A stretch of 64,000 nt of DNA from the NCBI GenBank assembly GCA_016706225.1, contig JADJKB010000021.1, positions 372,001 to 436,000 on the forward strand. Reading direction: 5' to 3'. Every line of letters begins with the position of its first letter. Position 1 is the stretch's first letter. The notes under the pieces are model-generated. The model had not been told where the DNA came from and ran no database searches. It worked only from the letters and a program-made list of their open reading frames with translations. Both the position numbers and the translations under genes were made by a program. Shown here piece after piece: positions 44,867 through 53,929 of the stretch. The DNA is from Myxococcales bacterium (lineage in GTDB: Bacteria > Myxococcota_A > Polyangia > Polyangiales > Polyangiaceae).

Positions 44867-44980
44867 GTGTCCCTCGGTTTCGAGAAGCGCGCTGCGCGCT
44901 CCGTTCTTGCTTTGGGGCTCGCGCTCGTTGCGGTGGTAGGAGCGATGAGGACGGCTCTGGCGGAGCCGGCGGTGCGGGGG
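44867..44980 (+). pseudogene. signal-peptide fragment of an exported protein
   Basis: A GTG at 44867 opens a frame reading SLGFEKRAARSVLALGLAL then VAVVGAMRTALAEPA, a signal peptide with an Ala-x-Ala-type cleavage site. After about 44980 it runs antisense to the outer-membrane-like gene. It is a truncated gene start, like that at 33854. Confidence 0.4.
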
Positions 44981-45604
44981 CTAGAATCGCACGCAGGCCG
45001 TCACGAGAACCGACGCCCAGACGCGAATGCCGTACTCTCCAGCCTCCGCCGTTGGTGAGATTCGTAAAAAAACCGATCCGAAGACGAGCAACAAGGCACG
45101 AAGCTCAGCGCCAAGGCCCAAGGTCTCGGTCAACGCAAGTTCGCTCCCGACGGAGAGAATTGCATATCCCCCGTGCTGCGTGCGGCTGCTGGTCTGGGAT
45201 GGCAATTCTTCGGACTCGGTGATTGCGGCCCACCCCAACCCCACCGCCGCGAATGCGGTCACCGGTTGCGCGCGGTAGAACGCGTATCTTGCGTCGGCAC
45301 CAGCCGATGCGAAGCTGCGCCTCACGCTGGAGATGACCTCGCCGGACCGCGCGGCAGATCCAACGAGACCCACCGATAGAGCCGATGCAATATCTGCGTG
45401 CATCGCGAGCTCCAGCCCCCAGAACCCGGGGCGCGTGCAAGCTTGCCCGTCATCGCTGGTTCTGCAGACTCTGGTCGGCAAGACCAACAGGTAGGTGCCA
45501 GCCCCAATGACCCTCGGGCGAACAGGCTCGGCATGGGTTTGCTCGTCCGCCCAAGAAATCTGCGCCCAAGAGAAGACGCCGCACTGCAAAGTGAAGCCGA
45601 GCAT
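44981..45604 (-). CDS. predicted outer-membrane beta-barrel-like protein
   Basis: This 207-residue protein has a signal peptide (MLGFTLQCGVFSWAQISWA) and then alternating strands such as GLELAMHADIASALSVGL and YAFYRAQPVTAFAAVGLGW, ending in a Phe (TACVRF), as expected for an outer-membrane barrel. The ATG at 45604 begins the signal peptide; the frame is open to 45736. Function unknown. Confidence 0.6.
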   Translation of the reverse strand: MLGFTLQCGVFSWAQISWADEQTHAEPVRPRVIGAGTYLLVLPTRVCRTSDDGQACTRPGFWGLELAMHADIASALSVGLVGSAARSGEVISSVRRSFASAGADARYAFYRAQPVTAFAAVGLGWAAITESEELPSQTSSRTQHGGYAILSVGSELALTETLGLGAELRALLLVFGSVFLRISPTAEAGEYGIRVWASVLVTACVRF

Positions 45605-45766
45605 CGAAACCACACGGCGGCTCACGCGGGGGGCCCGCCAGAGAACGGGCAACGTTGGCGAGTTCGAGACCCTCTCGGCGGCGACAATTGCGTGCCGGCG
45701 CGTACATTCCCTGGCGAGATGGACCAATTTGGCCAACCTATTACAACCCAGAGCGCACTCTCCCCA

Positions 45767-46012
45767 TCAACGGAAGTTCTGACAGAAGTCACTCTGCTTG
45801 GCGGTATCCAAGACGAGCTGTTTCATGGGTTGGCCGTCTGGCATCATGCCGTACCCATTTTGCGGTTCGCCTAGCGCCTCGGGTGGAACCCAGCACCGCA
45901 CGCCGTAGCTCCCCTGGACCGTCGCACTAAGATCGGTCGGCTCCGCACGGAACTTTGCAGAAAATGCACCGTTTCGCAGTACGAAATCCACGTGATCTTC
46001 CCCCGTCCGCAT
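45767..46012 (-). CDS. small protein or C-terminal fragment
   Basis: This 81-residue frame (VDFVLRNGAFSAKFRAEP, ending DFCQNFR) has good coding character but no signal peptide or clear start. It may be the C-terminal remnant of a lipoprotein whose N-terminal part has decayed. It is in the same direction as the outer-membrane-like gene. Confidence 0.35.
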   Translation of the reverse strand: MRTGEDHVDFVLRNGAFSAKFRAEPTDLSATVQGSYGVRCWVPPEALGEPQNGYGMMPDGQPMKQLVLDTAKQSDFCQNFR

Positions 46013-46442
46013 CGCGACCTCCGGGCACCACGACAGTGGCCTTCAGCCTCAGTACTCCAGTCGGTCAGAGACCCAAGGAGATTCTTGGCGCCCGCATCCT
46101 GACCCGCACCTTTGAAGTTCCTCCCGGGGATGAGTCAGTTTCGCTGGTAAAACTGCTCGCCGAGCCCGGCGATGTCTGCCGACGGCCGCTTCTCCCCCGG
46201 GTTGGTCTTCACCGGACGCGCAACCCTGAATCAACTGCTCGATGCGCTGGGCAGGTCCCGGGCGCAGTCTCCTGAACGGTTACGACGGACACGGCATCCC
46301 GCGCATCTCGAAACCGTGCCGGCCAGGCTCGCGCCGTTCGAGCTCGAGCTAGTTCCCGAGTCGGGCACGCGCGCGACTGGTGCGAAAGCGCGTCGACTCG
46401 ACGGGCCAATGCCCGCGGCCTCGACGCGCAAGTGCCTGGCGG
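46013..46442. other. 430 bp of decayed sequence
   Basis: No intact gene is seen. A minus-strand text GEKRPSADIAGLGEQFYQRN, followed by a stop near 46125, looks like the tail of a gene, but its upstream frame closes quickly. It is probably a decayed gene between the hybrid kinase and the small protein. Confidence 0.35.
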
Positions 46443-48011
46443 TCACCTGCCGCTGTGGCCCAATACCTCCCGCACCTTCCGAGTCAGCGTCTCCGGAGTG
46501 ATCGGCTTCTGGAGGTACGCAACCTCGGACTCCAAGATGCCGTGTTGGAGGACCGCCTCGTCCGTATATCCGGACATGAAGAGCACTCGCATTTGCGGGC
46601 GCAATGTGGCGAGCCGCTCGGCTATCTGCCGGCCGCTCATCTTTGGCAGAACGACGTCGCTCAAGAGCAGGTGGATCGTTGCGGGGTGTTGCTCGCAGAT
46701 CAGCAGGGCCTCGCCGCCATTGGAAGCTTCCAGCACGCGATAGCCGCTGCGCCGCAGGATGCTCAGTGCCACCGCCCTGACCTGATCATCATCTTCGACG
46801 AGGAGGATGGTTTCGTGCCCTCGGAGGGAAGGCGGTGGCGGCTGCGAGGGTTCGACGGCGATCGCGGCGTCGACTCGCGGCAAGTAGACTCTGAAGGTCG
46901 CCCCGGCGCCGGGCTCGCTATAGACCCAGACGTGGCCGCCGGTCTGCTTCACGATGCCAAATACCGTCGAGAGGCCTAGCCCGGTGCCCTTGCCCTTCTC
47001 TTTCGTGGTGAAGAAGGGTTCGAAGATTTTCGATACCGTGTCCTTGTCCATTCCGATGCCCGTATCGCTCACGGCGAGCATCACATGCGGCCCCGGCTTC
47101 ACGCCCAGGTGAGCGCGCGCGTAGTCTTCATCGAGCTCGACGTCCTTCGTCTCGATCGTCAGCTTTCCACCCGTGGGCATCGCATCCCGTGCATTGACGA
47201 CGAGGTTCAGGAGCATTTGCTCGATGTTCCCGGGGTCGGCCACGACCTTGCCGATCGACCGGCTCGCGAGCAGGGTCAGCTCGACGTCCGCGCCGAGCAG
47301 GCGGGCGAGCATCCTTTCCATTCCGACGACGGCCTGGTTCAGGTCGAGCACCTTCGGCTCGATTACTTGCTAGCGACTGATTGCCAGGAGCTGGCGCGTC
47401 AGGTCGCATGCCCGCAGCCCCGCCGTGTGGATTTCCTGGATGTCAGCGCGGATCGGGTCGTCCGCGCTGAGGTCCTTCAGCAGGAACTCGGCGTAGGTCA
47501 GGATCACCGACAGCAGATTGTTGAAGTCGTGGGAAACGCCCCCTGCCAGGCGACCCACAGCTTCCATCTTCTGCGACTGGCGGAGCTGCGCCTCCGTGCG
47601 GATCAGTGCCGACTCCGAGGCCTTCCTGTCCGTGATGTCGAGCGACAAGATGCAGACGCCCTCGGGGACCGGGACGAACCGCAGCTCGAACCAGCCCTTC
47701 GAACCGTCGGCGTGAGCGAACTCGTTCTCCATCCGGTGATGGACGCGCTCCGCCATGACCCTGCGCAGCTCCGAGAACATCGGCGTCCCGTCGATGCCCG
47801 GGAAGCACTCCATCATGGTACGGCCCAGGAGCTCCTCGTGGGGTCGACGTGCCTGCGCAACTGCGGTCTCGTTGAGGTAAAGATACCGGTAGTCGAAGCC
47901 CACGACCTGGCAGCCCTCGTGCAGACGCTCCAGCACTTCACTAGCGAGTTTCTCGCGGGAGACAGCGTCTGGCGGTGCAGTGCCCATCTGATCCTGACCG
48001 CCCCTCACCAA
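46443..48011 (-). pseudogene. PAS-histidine kinase-receiver hybrid, split by an amber codon
   Basis: The gene has a PAS domain (about residues 25-135), a HisKA domain with GGVSHDFNNLLS (phospho-His), a HATPase domain (NLVVNARDAM, SDTGIGM, GKGTGLGLS) and a receiver domain with LLVEDDD and LLLSDVVLPKMSG (phospho-Asp). A TAG at 47370-47372 follows LLAISR and interrupts it between HisKA and HATPase; the frame continues without shift. A duplicated fragment at 52246-52336 has CAG (Gln) at this place. The receiver is at the C-terminus. It overlaps the EAL regulator by 7 bp (GTGA) and may have been co-translated with it. Confidence 0.85.
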
Positions 48012-49159
48012 GTGGGCTGCGCGAATGGCTGGGCTGGCCTTGCGAAGTGGTAGCCCTGCAGGAGGTCCAGTCCGAGGTCGACGAGCGCGTCGCGTTCCTC
48101 CGGTATTTCGACCCCTTCTGCGACCACGCCCAGCCCCATCTCTTGACAGAGCGAGGTCATGGAGCGGACGAGGCGCCGCTTGAGCGAGCTCTTGTGGACG
48201 TCACGGATCAGAGACATATCGAGCTTGACGAAGTCTGGCTCCATCTGCACGAAGCTGGCCAACCCAGCATAGCCGGCCCCCAGGTCGTCAACCGCGATGC
48301 GGTAGCCGAAGCTGCGCAGCCGCGCCACCCGCGCGCGCGCATCCGGGACGCTGTCAAGCGACATGCGCTCCGTAATCTCGAGCACGATGCGGCCCGCGAG
48401 CGTGGAGAGCGGGCCGCCGGCGTCGAGCAACGTCTCGTCGAGGAGGTCCTCCGGATGCAGGTTCAAGAACAGTAGCCAGGTCGGATCAGAAGCAGCAAAC
48501 GCCTCGGCGGCGCGCTGGCGCACTACGCGCCCAAGGCGGGGCAGCTGCCCGAGCCGCTCCGCGGCGTCGATCACGGCGCCGGGATGCGGCAACGTCCGCT
48601 CCTCCGTGCGCAGCAGAGCCTCGTACCCGAAGACTTGCCGGTCGGCGGCGCTCACGATCGGCTGAAAGGCGACCCAGAGCGACTCCAGCGCGCGCTCGAA
48701 GCTCGCCTCCAGTCCGGCCCGGTCAGACCCCTCGCCCGTCATGGTGCCGAGGGCCCTCAACGCCTCGCGCTTCGCACGGCCGAGCTGCTGGAGCTGCGTG
48801 GCGCGGCGCACGGCATCGGTGAGCTCGTCCGCGCCGACGGGCTTCGACAGGTACTTCATCACGCCGTGATCGATGGCCTGCGTGGCAGTCTCCAGGCTCG
48901 GCCTCCCGGTCATCAGCAACACAGGCAGGTCGCGATCGTGCTGGCGCACCTCTCGCAGAAGCTGCACGCCGTCCATGCCTGGCATCGAGATGTCGCTCAC
49001 GACGGCGTCGAACGACTCGTTGCGGAGCTGCTGGAGGGCAGACTCGCCGTCAGCAGCGGCGCGGACATCGAAGCCAGCGTTGGTCAGCACTCGCAAGTAG
49101 GCACTTCGGACGGCGTCATCGTCGTCGACCAACAGGACCGTGCGGCGGCTTCCCTCCAT
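48005..49159 (-). CDS. response regulator with EAL (c-di-GMP phosphodiesterase) domain
   Basis: This 384-residue protein has a receiver domain with LLVDDDDAV and VVSDISMPGMDG (phospho-Asp) in the first 125 residues. An EAL domain follows with all main catalytic motifs: GYEALLR, LEITE, AVDDLGAGYAGL, VKLDMSLIRD, VAEGVEI and LLQGYHFARP. It should hydrolyse c-di-GMP when phosphorylated, probably by the hybrid kinase gene that overlaps its 3' end. The ATG at 49159 has GGGTGAG near; an ATG at 49174 is also possible. Confidence 0.88.
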   Translation of the reverse strand: MEGSRRTVLLVDDDDAVRSAYLRVLTNAGFDVRAAADGESALQQLRNESFDAVVSDISMPGMDGVQLLREVRQHDRDLPVLLMTGRPSLETATQAIDHGVMKYLSKPVGADELTDAVRRATQLQQLGRAKREALRALGTMTGEGSDRAGLEASFERALESLWVAFQPIVSAADRQVFGYEALLRTEERTLPHPGAVIDAAERLGQLPRLGRVVRQRAAEAFAASDPTWLLFLNLHPEDLLDETLLDAGGPLSTLAGRIVLEITERMSLDSVPDARARVARLRSFGYRIAVDDLGAGYAGLASFVQMEPDFVKLDMSLIRDVHKSSLKRRLVRSMTSLCQEMGLGVVAEGVEIPEERDALVDLGLDLLQGYHFARPAQPFAQPTW

Positions 49160-49363
49160 GCGCTCACCCTTCATCAGGCCAAGAGCTTGGAGCGGCCCGC
49201 GACCCGACGGTAGTGTCGGGTTCCGACATCATGTGTCGAAACTGCGACGGGACCCGCTGAGCAGCGCCCGCGGATTCGAAAATGGAACTGCCCTATCCGC
49301 TGCATGTCGGCGAGATTGCCGCCGCCGGAGGGGCGGTCGTGGGCTCTCGAGTGGGAGTCACAG

Positions 49364-49648
49364 GGTGACCGGTATAGTCGGCGTCCATGACTGGACCGAT
49401 TACTCACGGGCGGGGGCGTCTACGACGTAGACGCGTCGTCCGGCGTCTTTTCGGCGGGATCCGTGATCGGGCTGGCAAGTAGATATGGTCACGAAACCTT
49501 CGCCGCGCCCTCCGGGACGGGCTCGCGATGTTTGACCTGAACCGGCACGCAGGGCGGAACGCCTCGACCTACCCGTCAGAACGTCGACCTTGCCAAGCTC
49601 GTCGAGGACTGCGTGAGAGAGACTGACTTCGCTCTTCGCCCGCGGAAG
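49364..49648 (+). pseudogene. decayed internal copy of the 52347-53065 kinase region
   Basis: From GGTGACCGGTATAGTCGGCG at 49364 the sequence follows the leader and start of the 52468 histidine-kinase gene. It then skips about 450 bp and resumes at 49549-49645 with the segment after the HisKA domain (GGCGGAACGCCTCGACCTA and GTCGAGGACTGCGTGAGA), with a 4-bp insertion. It cannot encode a kinase. The leader hairpin is kept (49416-49434) with a C-G to T-A pair change. Confidence 0.75.
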
Positions 49649-49926
49649 TTTGCGTCGCCGGCGGTCATCCTCATGAGGGCCGACAGAACGGCGCGTCAGC
49701 GCGACCCTCGGAGCACTGCCGAATTCACTCTGCGCAGCCGAGGATCGCCCAACCGCCAAGGGTATCGTCCGGCGCCACATTGGTACTCGCCAACCAAACC
49801 AACGCGATGCGCTGTCGCGCGGCAGCCATGGCTGGAGACACCACCAGCGAACCGTGTCGAGCCCGAGCCCGAGCTGGTCGGCGATCGCTGGCCAGTCCTG
49901 CACCTGTCGTTCGAGCCCCCGGCGCG

Positions 49927-50691
49927 TCACAGGTGAGTCAAATCGACTTTGTGCTCGCTGTCGTCCAATCCAAGAACGCCGCCAGTTGCCTTCGAACCCT
50001 GCAACTGCAAGTCGAAAGCCACGGAAGGTGTCAGGTTTGTCGAACACTTCGTTGCGCTGCACTGGCACACGTTCTGACACAAGTGCAGCTTCCCGCAGTC
50101 GATGAACACCTTCTGGCCGGTGTTCGGGTTGTCCTGATAGCACTTGGTACCGTCGCTACCGTATCCCCAATTGTGGACGCACGAGTAGCTGCCTGGGTTC
50201 GTTTCGTCGGCGATGGGCGCTTGCATCTCACACCACTGCGTCCAGACTTCTCCCGGAGTGAGCTTAAACTTGAGGCGGTCAGAGACCAAGCTGCCCTGAA
50301 GTACTGTGTAAGCGAATCCTGTAACGACCGCGTTCGAAGCCACGCTCTCCACGCCAGGAGGGTAGCCAATATCGGGATTGGTTGGCGCTGGAAGGGAAGC
50401 AGCATCACCGAAGACTACGTGCCCGCCCGGAACCGGCCCGGAATCGTCGATGGTGAGCGTCACCGTGTCGGTCCCGTCAGCGAGCGTGAAGTTGGTGACG
50501 TAGCCCTTCCAGACACCGACCAGTAGACTCGTCGTTCCGCCATCGCCTGAGCCCGCCCCAGACCCTCCTGTTCCGCCGATTCCACCCTGCCCCCCAATCC
50601 CGCCCGTTCCGCCCGGGTCTCCGTCTGTGGATGAAGCGCCACCGCACGCAGCAAGAAAAGAGCAGCAAGCAACCAAAAACAAATGTCTCAT
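49927..50691 (-). CDS. Gly-rich-linker lipoprotein
   Basis: This 254-residue lipoprotein has its lipobox at FLAACGG, a Gly-rich linker to about residue 50, then a beta-rich domain (VWKGYVTNFTLADGTDTVTL) and a C-terminal Cys cluster (CGKLHLCQNVCQC). The start at 50691 is an ATG directly before the signal peptide. No family is recognised. It is followed by no obvious partner in the same direction. Confidence 0.72.
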   Translation of the reverse strand: MRHLFLVACCSFLAACGGASSTDGDPGGTGGIGGQGGIGGTGGSGAGSGDGGTTSLLVGVWKGYVTNFTLADGTDTVTLTIDDSGPVPGGHVVFGDAASLPAPTNPDIGYPPGVESVASNAVVTGFAYTVLQGSLVSDRLKFKLTPGEVWTQWCEMQAPIADETNPGSYSCVHNWGYGSDGTKCYQDNPNTGQKVFIDCGKLHLCQNVCQCSATKCSTNLTPSVAFDLQLQGSKATGGVLGLDDSEHKVDLTHL

Positions 50692-50716
50692 GGCACAATT
50701 CCTCTGAGGGCCGCAG

Positions 50717-51379
50717 TCATTCGCCGGCTCTTTCGTCGGTGCAGTCGAACACGACAGTTCCCACGTAGGAAGTCGACGCAGGATTCACGGGCGGAGGGTT
50801 ATATACTTCTCTACCACAATTGCGAGCATACAGGGATGTTGCTAGCTCCTTCCATGCGTGCCTCGCGGATTCGTAAGATGGCCAGGTCACCTTCGCCGTG
50901 CACAGAGTCGTCTTGCAGTCCACGGACGTTACCTGCCATCCGCCGTTCGAGGGCTGACGTTGGAGATCTTTGAGGAAGTCAGCTTCGGCTCCAGCCGCCC
51001 ACGTCGGGTCACGTGGCTCAGACGAATGTTGCGCTTCCCGCTGTGCCTGCCGTTCCTTCCACCGAGCGCGCGCTTCGGCATAAGTGGTGATTCCTGGGTC
51101 CGCATCAGCCGCGCCATTCGCTGCGGCGTCGCTGCCCTCAGAGTTCCGCGCGGGCACGGCGGCACCTGAAGGCGGGTCCGAAGCAGACTCTCCATGTGCC
51201 GCGGGCGGCGGGAGGAATTGGCTTCGGCCTTCATCGATGCGTCCCTGCTTGGCCCTTCCGCGATCCGCCTTACTCTGGGGCGGAACAAGCAGAACGACAA
51301 CGACAGCAGCCGCCGCGCCAGCGGCGGCTGCTACGAGAAGTCCGAAGAGCAATGACCGGGCGCGTCTCTCCCTATGCAT
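50717..51379 (-). CDS. membrane-anchored protein of unknown function
   Basis: This 220-residue protein starts with a membrane helix (ARSLLFGLLVAAAAGAAAA, residues 7-25), a Pro/Ala/Ser-rich linker, and a C-terminal domain with QVTSVDCKTTLCTAKVTW, a Cys pair seen by memory in many myxobacterial proteins. It lies 25 bp upstream of the Gly-rich lipoprotein in the same direction, so the two form a probable operon. Confidence 0.62.
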   Translation of the reverse strand: MHRERRARSLLFGLLVAAAAGAAAAVVVVLLVPPQSKADRGRAKQGRIDEGRSQFLPPPAAHGESASDPPSGAAVPARNSEGSDAAANGAADADPGITTYAEARARWKERQAQREAQHSSEPRDPTWAAGAEADFLKDLQRQPSNGGWQVTSVDCKTTLCTAKVTWPSYESARHAWKELATSLYARNCGREVYNPPPVNPASTSYVGTVVFDCTDERAGE

Positions 51380-51577
51380 AAAAGATACCGGCCAGCGAGG
51401 CGTAGTAGTTCGAATAAGGAGACGGGAGCTTGACCACGATGAACCCGAAGTCCCCGATGTAGTCGTCTCCCCAGTACGTCCTGCTCGGCGACACCGTCGA
51501 CAGCAAGAAGCTTGTCTTCGACGATCGGTGTTGGTGACTGTGTCTCGTTGATGTTGGTTGAAAGGAAGGAGTGGATG

Positions 51578-51997
51578 ATGACGCGAATTCTGACTCTTGG
51601 TGCTTCGGTCGCAGCCTTCTGGGCGGTCATTCTGTGTGCGACTTCAAGCGACGCCGCGTGGTGGCGGCAGACGGGCTACGATTGCGTCGGATACGATAAC
51701 GGCAACAATCCCACGAGCGACATGCGCCTGAAGAACATTTCAGGCAGCGAACAACAGGTCGCCTGCCCTGCGCCCGATAGCAACCTGTACGCCAAGAACA
51801 TCTGGACAACTGTGAATATCGAGGCATGGCTGCCCAACGACACACGGCTCTACGGTAATGGCGGGGGCGGCGGAAAGATCTACGCATATGTTTGCATTTC
51901 TGACTGGGATGGATCGTCAGGAAACTGTGGCACCGCTGCGGACAGCGGAAGCTCCTACGACCACGTGGACGCGCCGAGATCACCCGGCCGTACCTGA
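51578..51997 (+). CDS. small exported protein, C-terminus probably truncated
   Basis: This 139-residue protein has a signal peptide (TRILTLGASVAAFWAVILCA) and a mature domain with WWRQTGYDCVGYDNGNN and KNIWTTVNIEAWLP. GGAG lies six bases before the ATG at 51578. The last about 12 residues (HVDAPRSPGRT) look unlike the rest, and the gene ends where the degraded kinase-fragment region begins, so the natural C-terminus may be lost. Confidence 0.6.
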   Translation: MTRILTLGASVAAFWAVILCATSSDAAWWRQTGYDCVGYDNGNNPTSDMRLKNISGSEQQVACPAPDSNLYAKNIWTTVNIEAWLPNDTRLYGNGGGGGKIYAYVCISDWDGSSGNCGTAADSGSSYDHVDAPRSPGRT

Positions 51998-52245
51998 CGC
52001 GCTGCCGGGCAGTGCGGGCACCAAGGCACGCCAAACTCACGCCAAACTCACGCCATGGAGCCTCCGCGGCCAAACTGAGATCGGGACTCCTCGCCGGAAT
52101 GGGAAGTCAGCGGCGATACGTGTTTCGTTCGTGAATCTCCTCTCGCAGATCGCGCCTCCGCCACCAATCCAACTGCAACCTCCAGTGCACAAGCCCAATA
52201 CCCAGACTCCCCGGATTTCCTCGTGGTGGTCTTCTTCGCGGTCTT

Positions 52246-52336
52246 CGACGACGGCCCGGTTCAAGTCGAGCACCTTCGGCTCGATCACCTGCTGGCGACT
52301 GATTGCCAGAAGCTGGCGCGTCAGGTCGCATGCCCG
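52246..52336 (-). pseudogene. fragment of the hybrid kinase gene
   Basis: This stretch matches 47324-47414 of the hybrid kinase, covering the codons around the amber site, with about ten changes in 91 bp. At the place of the TAG it has CTG on the plus strand, i.e. CAG (Gln). It has no flanking kinase sequence and lies just upstream of the second kinase gene leader. Confidence 0.75.
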
Positions 52337-52346
52337 GTAGTAGCGG

Positions 52347-52467
52347 GGTGACCGGTATAGTCGGCGTCCATGACTGCACCGATGACCCCCAGACGGGCGC
52401 GTCCACGACGTGGACGCGCCGTCCGGCATCTTTTCCGCTGGATCCGTGATCGGGCTGGCAAGCAGAT
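52347..52467 (+). promoter_or_regulatory. kinase leader with conserved hairpin
   Basis: The leader has a possible -10 element TATAGT (52356) and an 11-bp hairpin GGCGCGTCCAC-GAC-GTGGACGCGCC (52396-52420). The decayed copy at 49416-49434 has GTCTAC/GTAGAC where this one has GTCCAC/GTGGAC, a compensated pair, so the hairpin was kept under selection or by chance. A short frame from the ATG at 52370 (MTAPMTPRRARPRRG) spans the hairpin to a TGA near 52512. It may be an upstream ORF or a start of unrelated text. Confidence 0.45.
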
Positions 52468-53433
52468 ATGGTTGGGAAACTCCTTCGGGCGGGGCTACCG
52501 ATGGTTGCGCTGAAGCGGAGGGCTCGCCGGAAGGCGGTAACGCTGGCGCTCGTGTATGGCGTGCTGGCCGGCGCGTACATCGTCGCCTCGAGCCTGCTCC
52601 TCGGCGAGATACCAATCGGGCACCGGGACCACGCCTGGCTCGAGACGCTGAAGGGGATCGGCTTCGTGGCGGTCACGGCCGTCGCGCTCGGCGTCGTTCT
52701 CCACCGGGACTACTCTGCGATCCTCGAAGCGAGGGCAAAGCTAGCTGCCTCAGCAACGGCCCTTGCCAAGGCCCATAATGCGGCCTCGTTGTCAGTCGTC
52801 ACGGGCGCCATCGCGCACGACATGCGAAACCTGCTCGCCGCCGCCATAACGAACCTCGACTTCGTTGGTCCGTCGGCCGGAGCTGACGCTGAAACGGAGG
52901 AGGTCTTTCGTGACATCCGCGAGTCACTCGACCGCCTGTCGGCCGTCACGGGGGAGCTCCTCGGACGCGGAGGGCGGAACACCTCGACCTACCCGCCGGC
53001 TGACGTCGACCTCGCCAAGGTCGTCGAGGACTGCGTGAGACTGACTTCGCTCTTCGCCCGCGGCCACCGCTGCGAATTCGAGACCTCCATCGACGGTGCC
53101 TGCATCGTCCGTGCCCGGAGGCAGGAGCTCGAATGCGCCGTCCTCAACCTCCTGCTCAACGCCATCGATGCCAACCAGCACATCGGGAAGATCGCGCTCA
53201 GCGTCGCGCGACGTGAGGAGGGCGTCGTCCTGAGCGTGCGCGACGAAGGCCCAGGAGTGCCGCAAGATCTTCGATTGAAGATCTTCGAGCCGTTTTTCAC
53301 GACGAAAGGCGAGCAAGGCAACGGCGTTGGCCTTTCCGTGACCCGCGCGCTGATGCGGTCGTACGGTGGGGACGTGCGACTGTCGGATCCCGGTCCCGGC
53401 GCACAGTTCGAGATCAAATTGCCGGCCGCATGA
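52468..53433 (+). CDS. two-TM sensor histidine kinase
   Basis: This 321-residue kinase has two membrane helices (about 24-46 and 61-79) with a short loop between. A HisKA domain follows with GAIAHDMRNLLAAA (H117), then a HATPase domain with NLLLNAIDAN, DEGPGVP and KIFEPFFTTKG and GNGVGLSV. It has no receiver. The ATG at 52468 is used; an ATG at 52501 is also in frame and no strong ribosome site is seen. It is the first gene of the cluster with the isoprenoid-type enzyme and the subtilase. Its partner regulator may be the sigma-54 regulator at 61258. Confidence 0.85.
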   Translation: MVGKLLRAGLPMVALKRRARRKAVTLALVYGVLAGAYIVASSLLLGEIPIGHRDHAWLETLKGIGFVAVTAVALGVVLHRDYSAILEARAKLAASATALAKAHNAASLSVVTGAIAHDMRNLLAAAITNLDFVGPSAGADAETEEVFRDIRESLDRLSAVTGELLGRGGRNTSTYPPADVDLAKVVEDCVRLTSLFARGHRCEFETSIDGACIVRARRQELECAVLNLLLNAIDANQHIGKIALSVARREEGVVLSVRDEGPGVPQDLRLKIFEPFFTTKGEQGNGVGLSVTRALMRSYGGDVRLSDPGPGAQFEIKLPAA

Positions 53434-53602
53434 AACTCGTCATGGCTGGTCGGAACTGACCACCGACTGGGCGGATCCGACCAGCGACGTTCGCGCTCGC
53501 AGCTGGACCGCCTCGCGTTTCCGCAGAGATCGCGAACCCGGGCCCTGAGCACGCGCCTTGCGTTGCCGCCACTGGTGCCGACGGCGCCAGAAGGAGCCAG
53601 CA

Positions 53603-53908
53603 ATGCAATCCGTGCTCGATGCCCAAGAACAACTCCGACGCGTGTACTTCTCCGTACTGGAGAGCCAGGAGCACTTCGACGAGTTCAAGCAACTCCTCGC
53701 GCTCTATCCGGCTGACAACGATGACCGCGGGACGGAGACCGCCGAGGCCACGTCGGTACGCACCTCCCTAAACCAGCGAATCAACAACTGGGTCGACTTC
53801 CCTTTCTCCGGCTTGAGCGCGCTCCAGATCACGCTGCTCAGGCAGATGCTGGTGGAGGAGCGCTTGAACGTCGCGTTGTCCCCGTGGAAGGAATCGAACA
53901 CCTACTGA
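53603..53908 (+). CDS. 101-aa helical protein of unknown function
   Basis: This 101-residue protein starts MQSVLDAQEQLRRVYFSVLE and is mostly helical and acidic, without signal or cysteines. AAGGAG lies six bases upstream. It lies between the kinase and the isoprenoid-type enzyme, 21 bp before the latter, in the same direction. It could be a partner, a regulator or a precursor peptide of the cluster; nothing in the sequence decides. Confidence 0.72.
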   Translation: MQSVLDAQEQLRRVYFSVLESQEHFDEFKQLLALYPADNDDRGTETAEATSVRTSLNQRINNWVDFPFSGLSALQITLLRQMLVEERLNVALSPWKESNTY

Positions 53909-53929
53909 CCCGTTCGGGCGGGTAGAGCC

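Noticed and set aside
52370..52515. a conserved small gene ahead of the histidine kinase
   Set aside because: The short frame is Arg-rich because of the hairpin, and the decayed copy has a stop (AAGTAG) earlier; not enough to call a gene.
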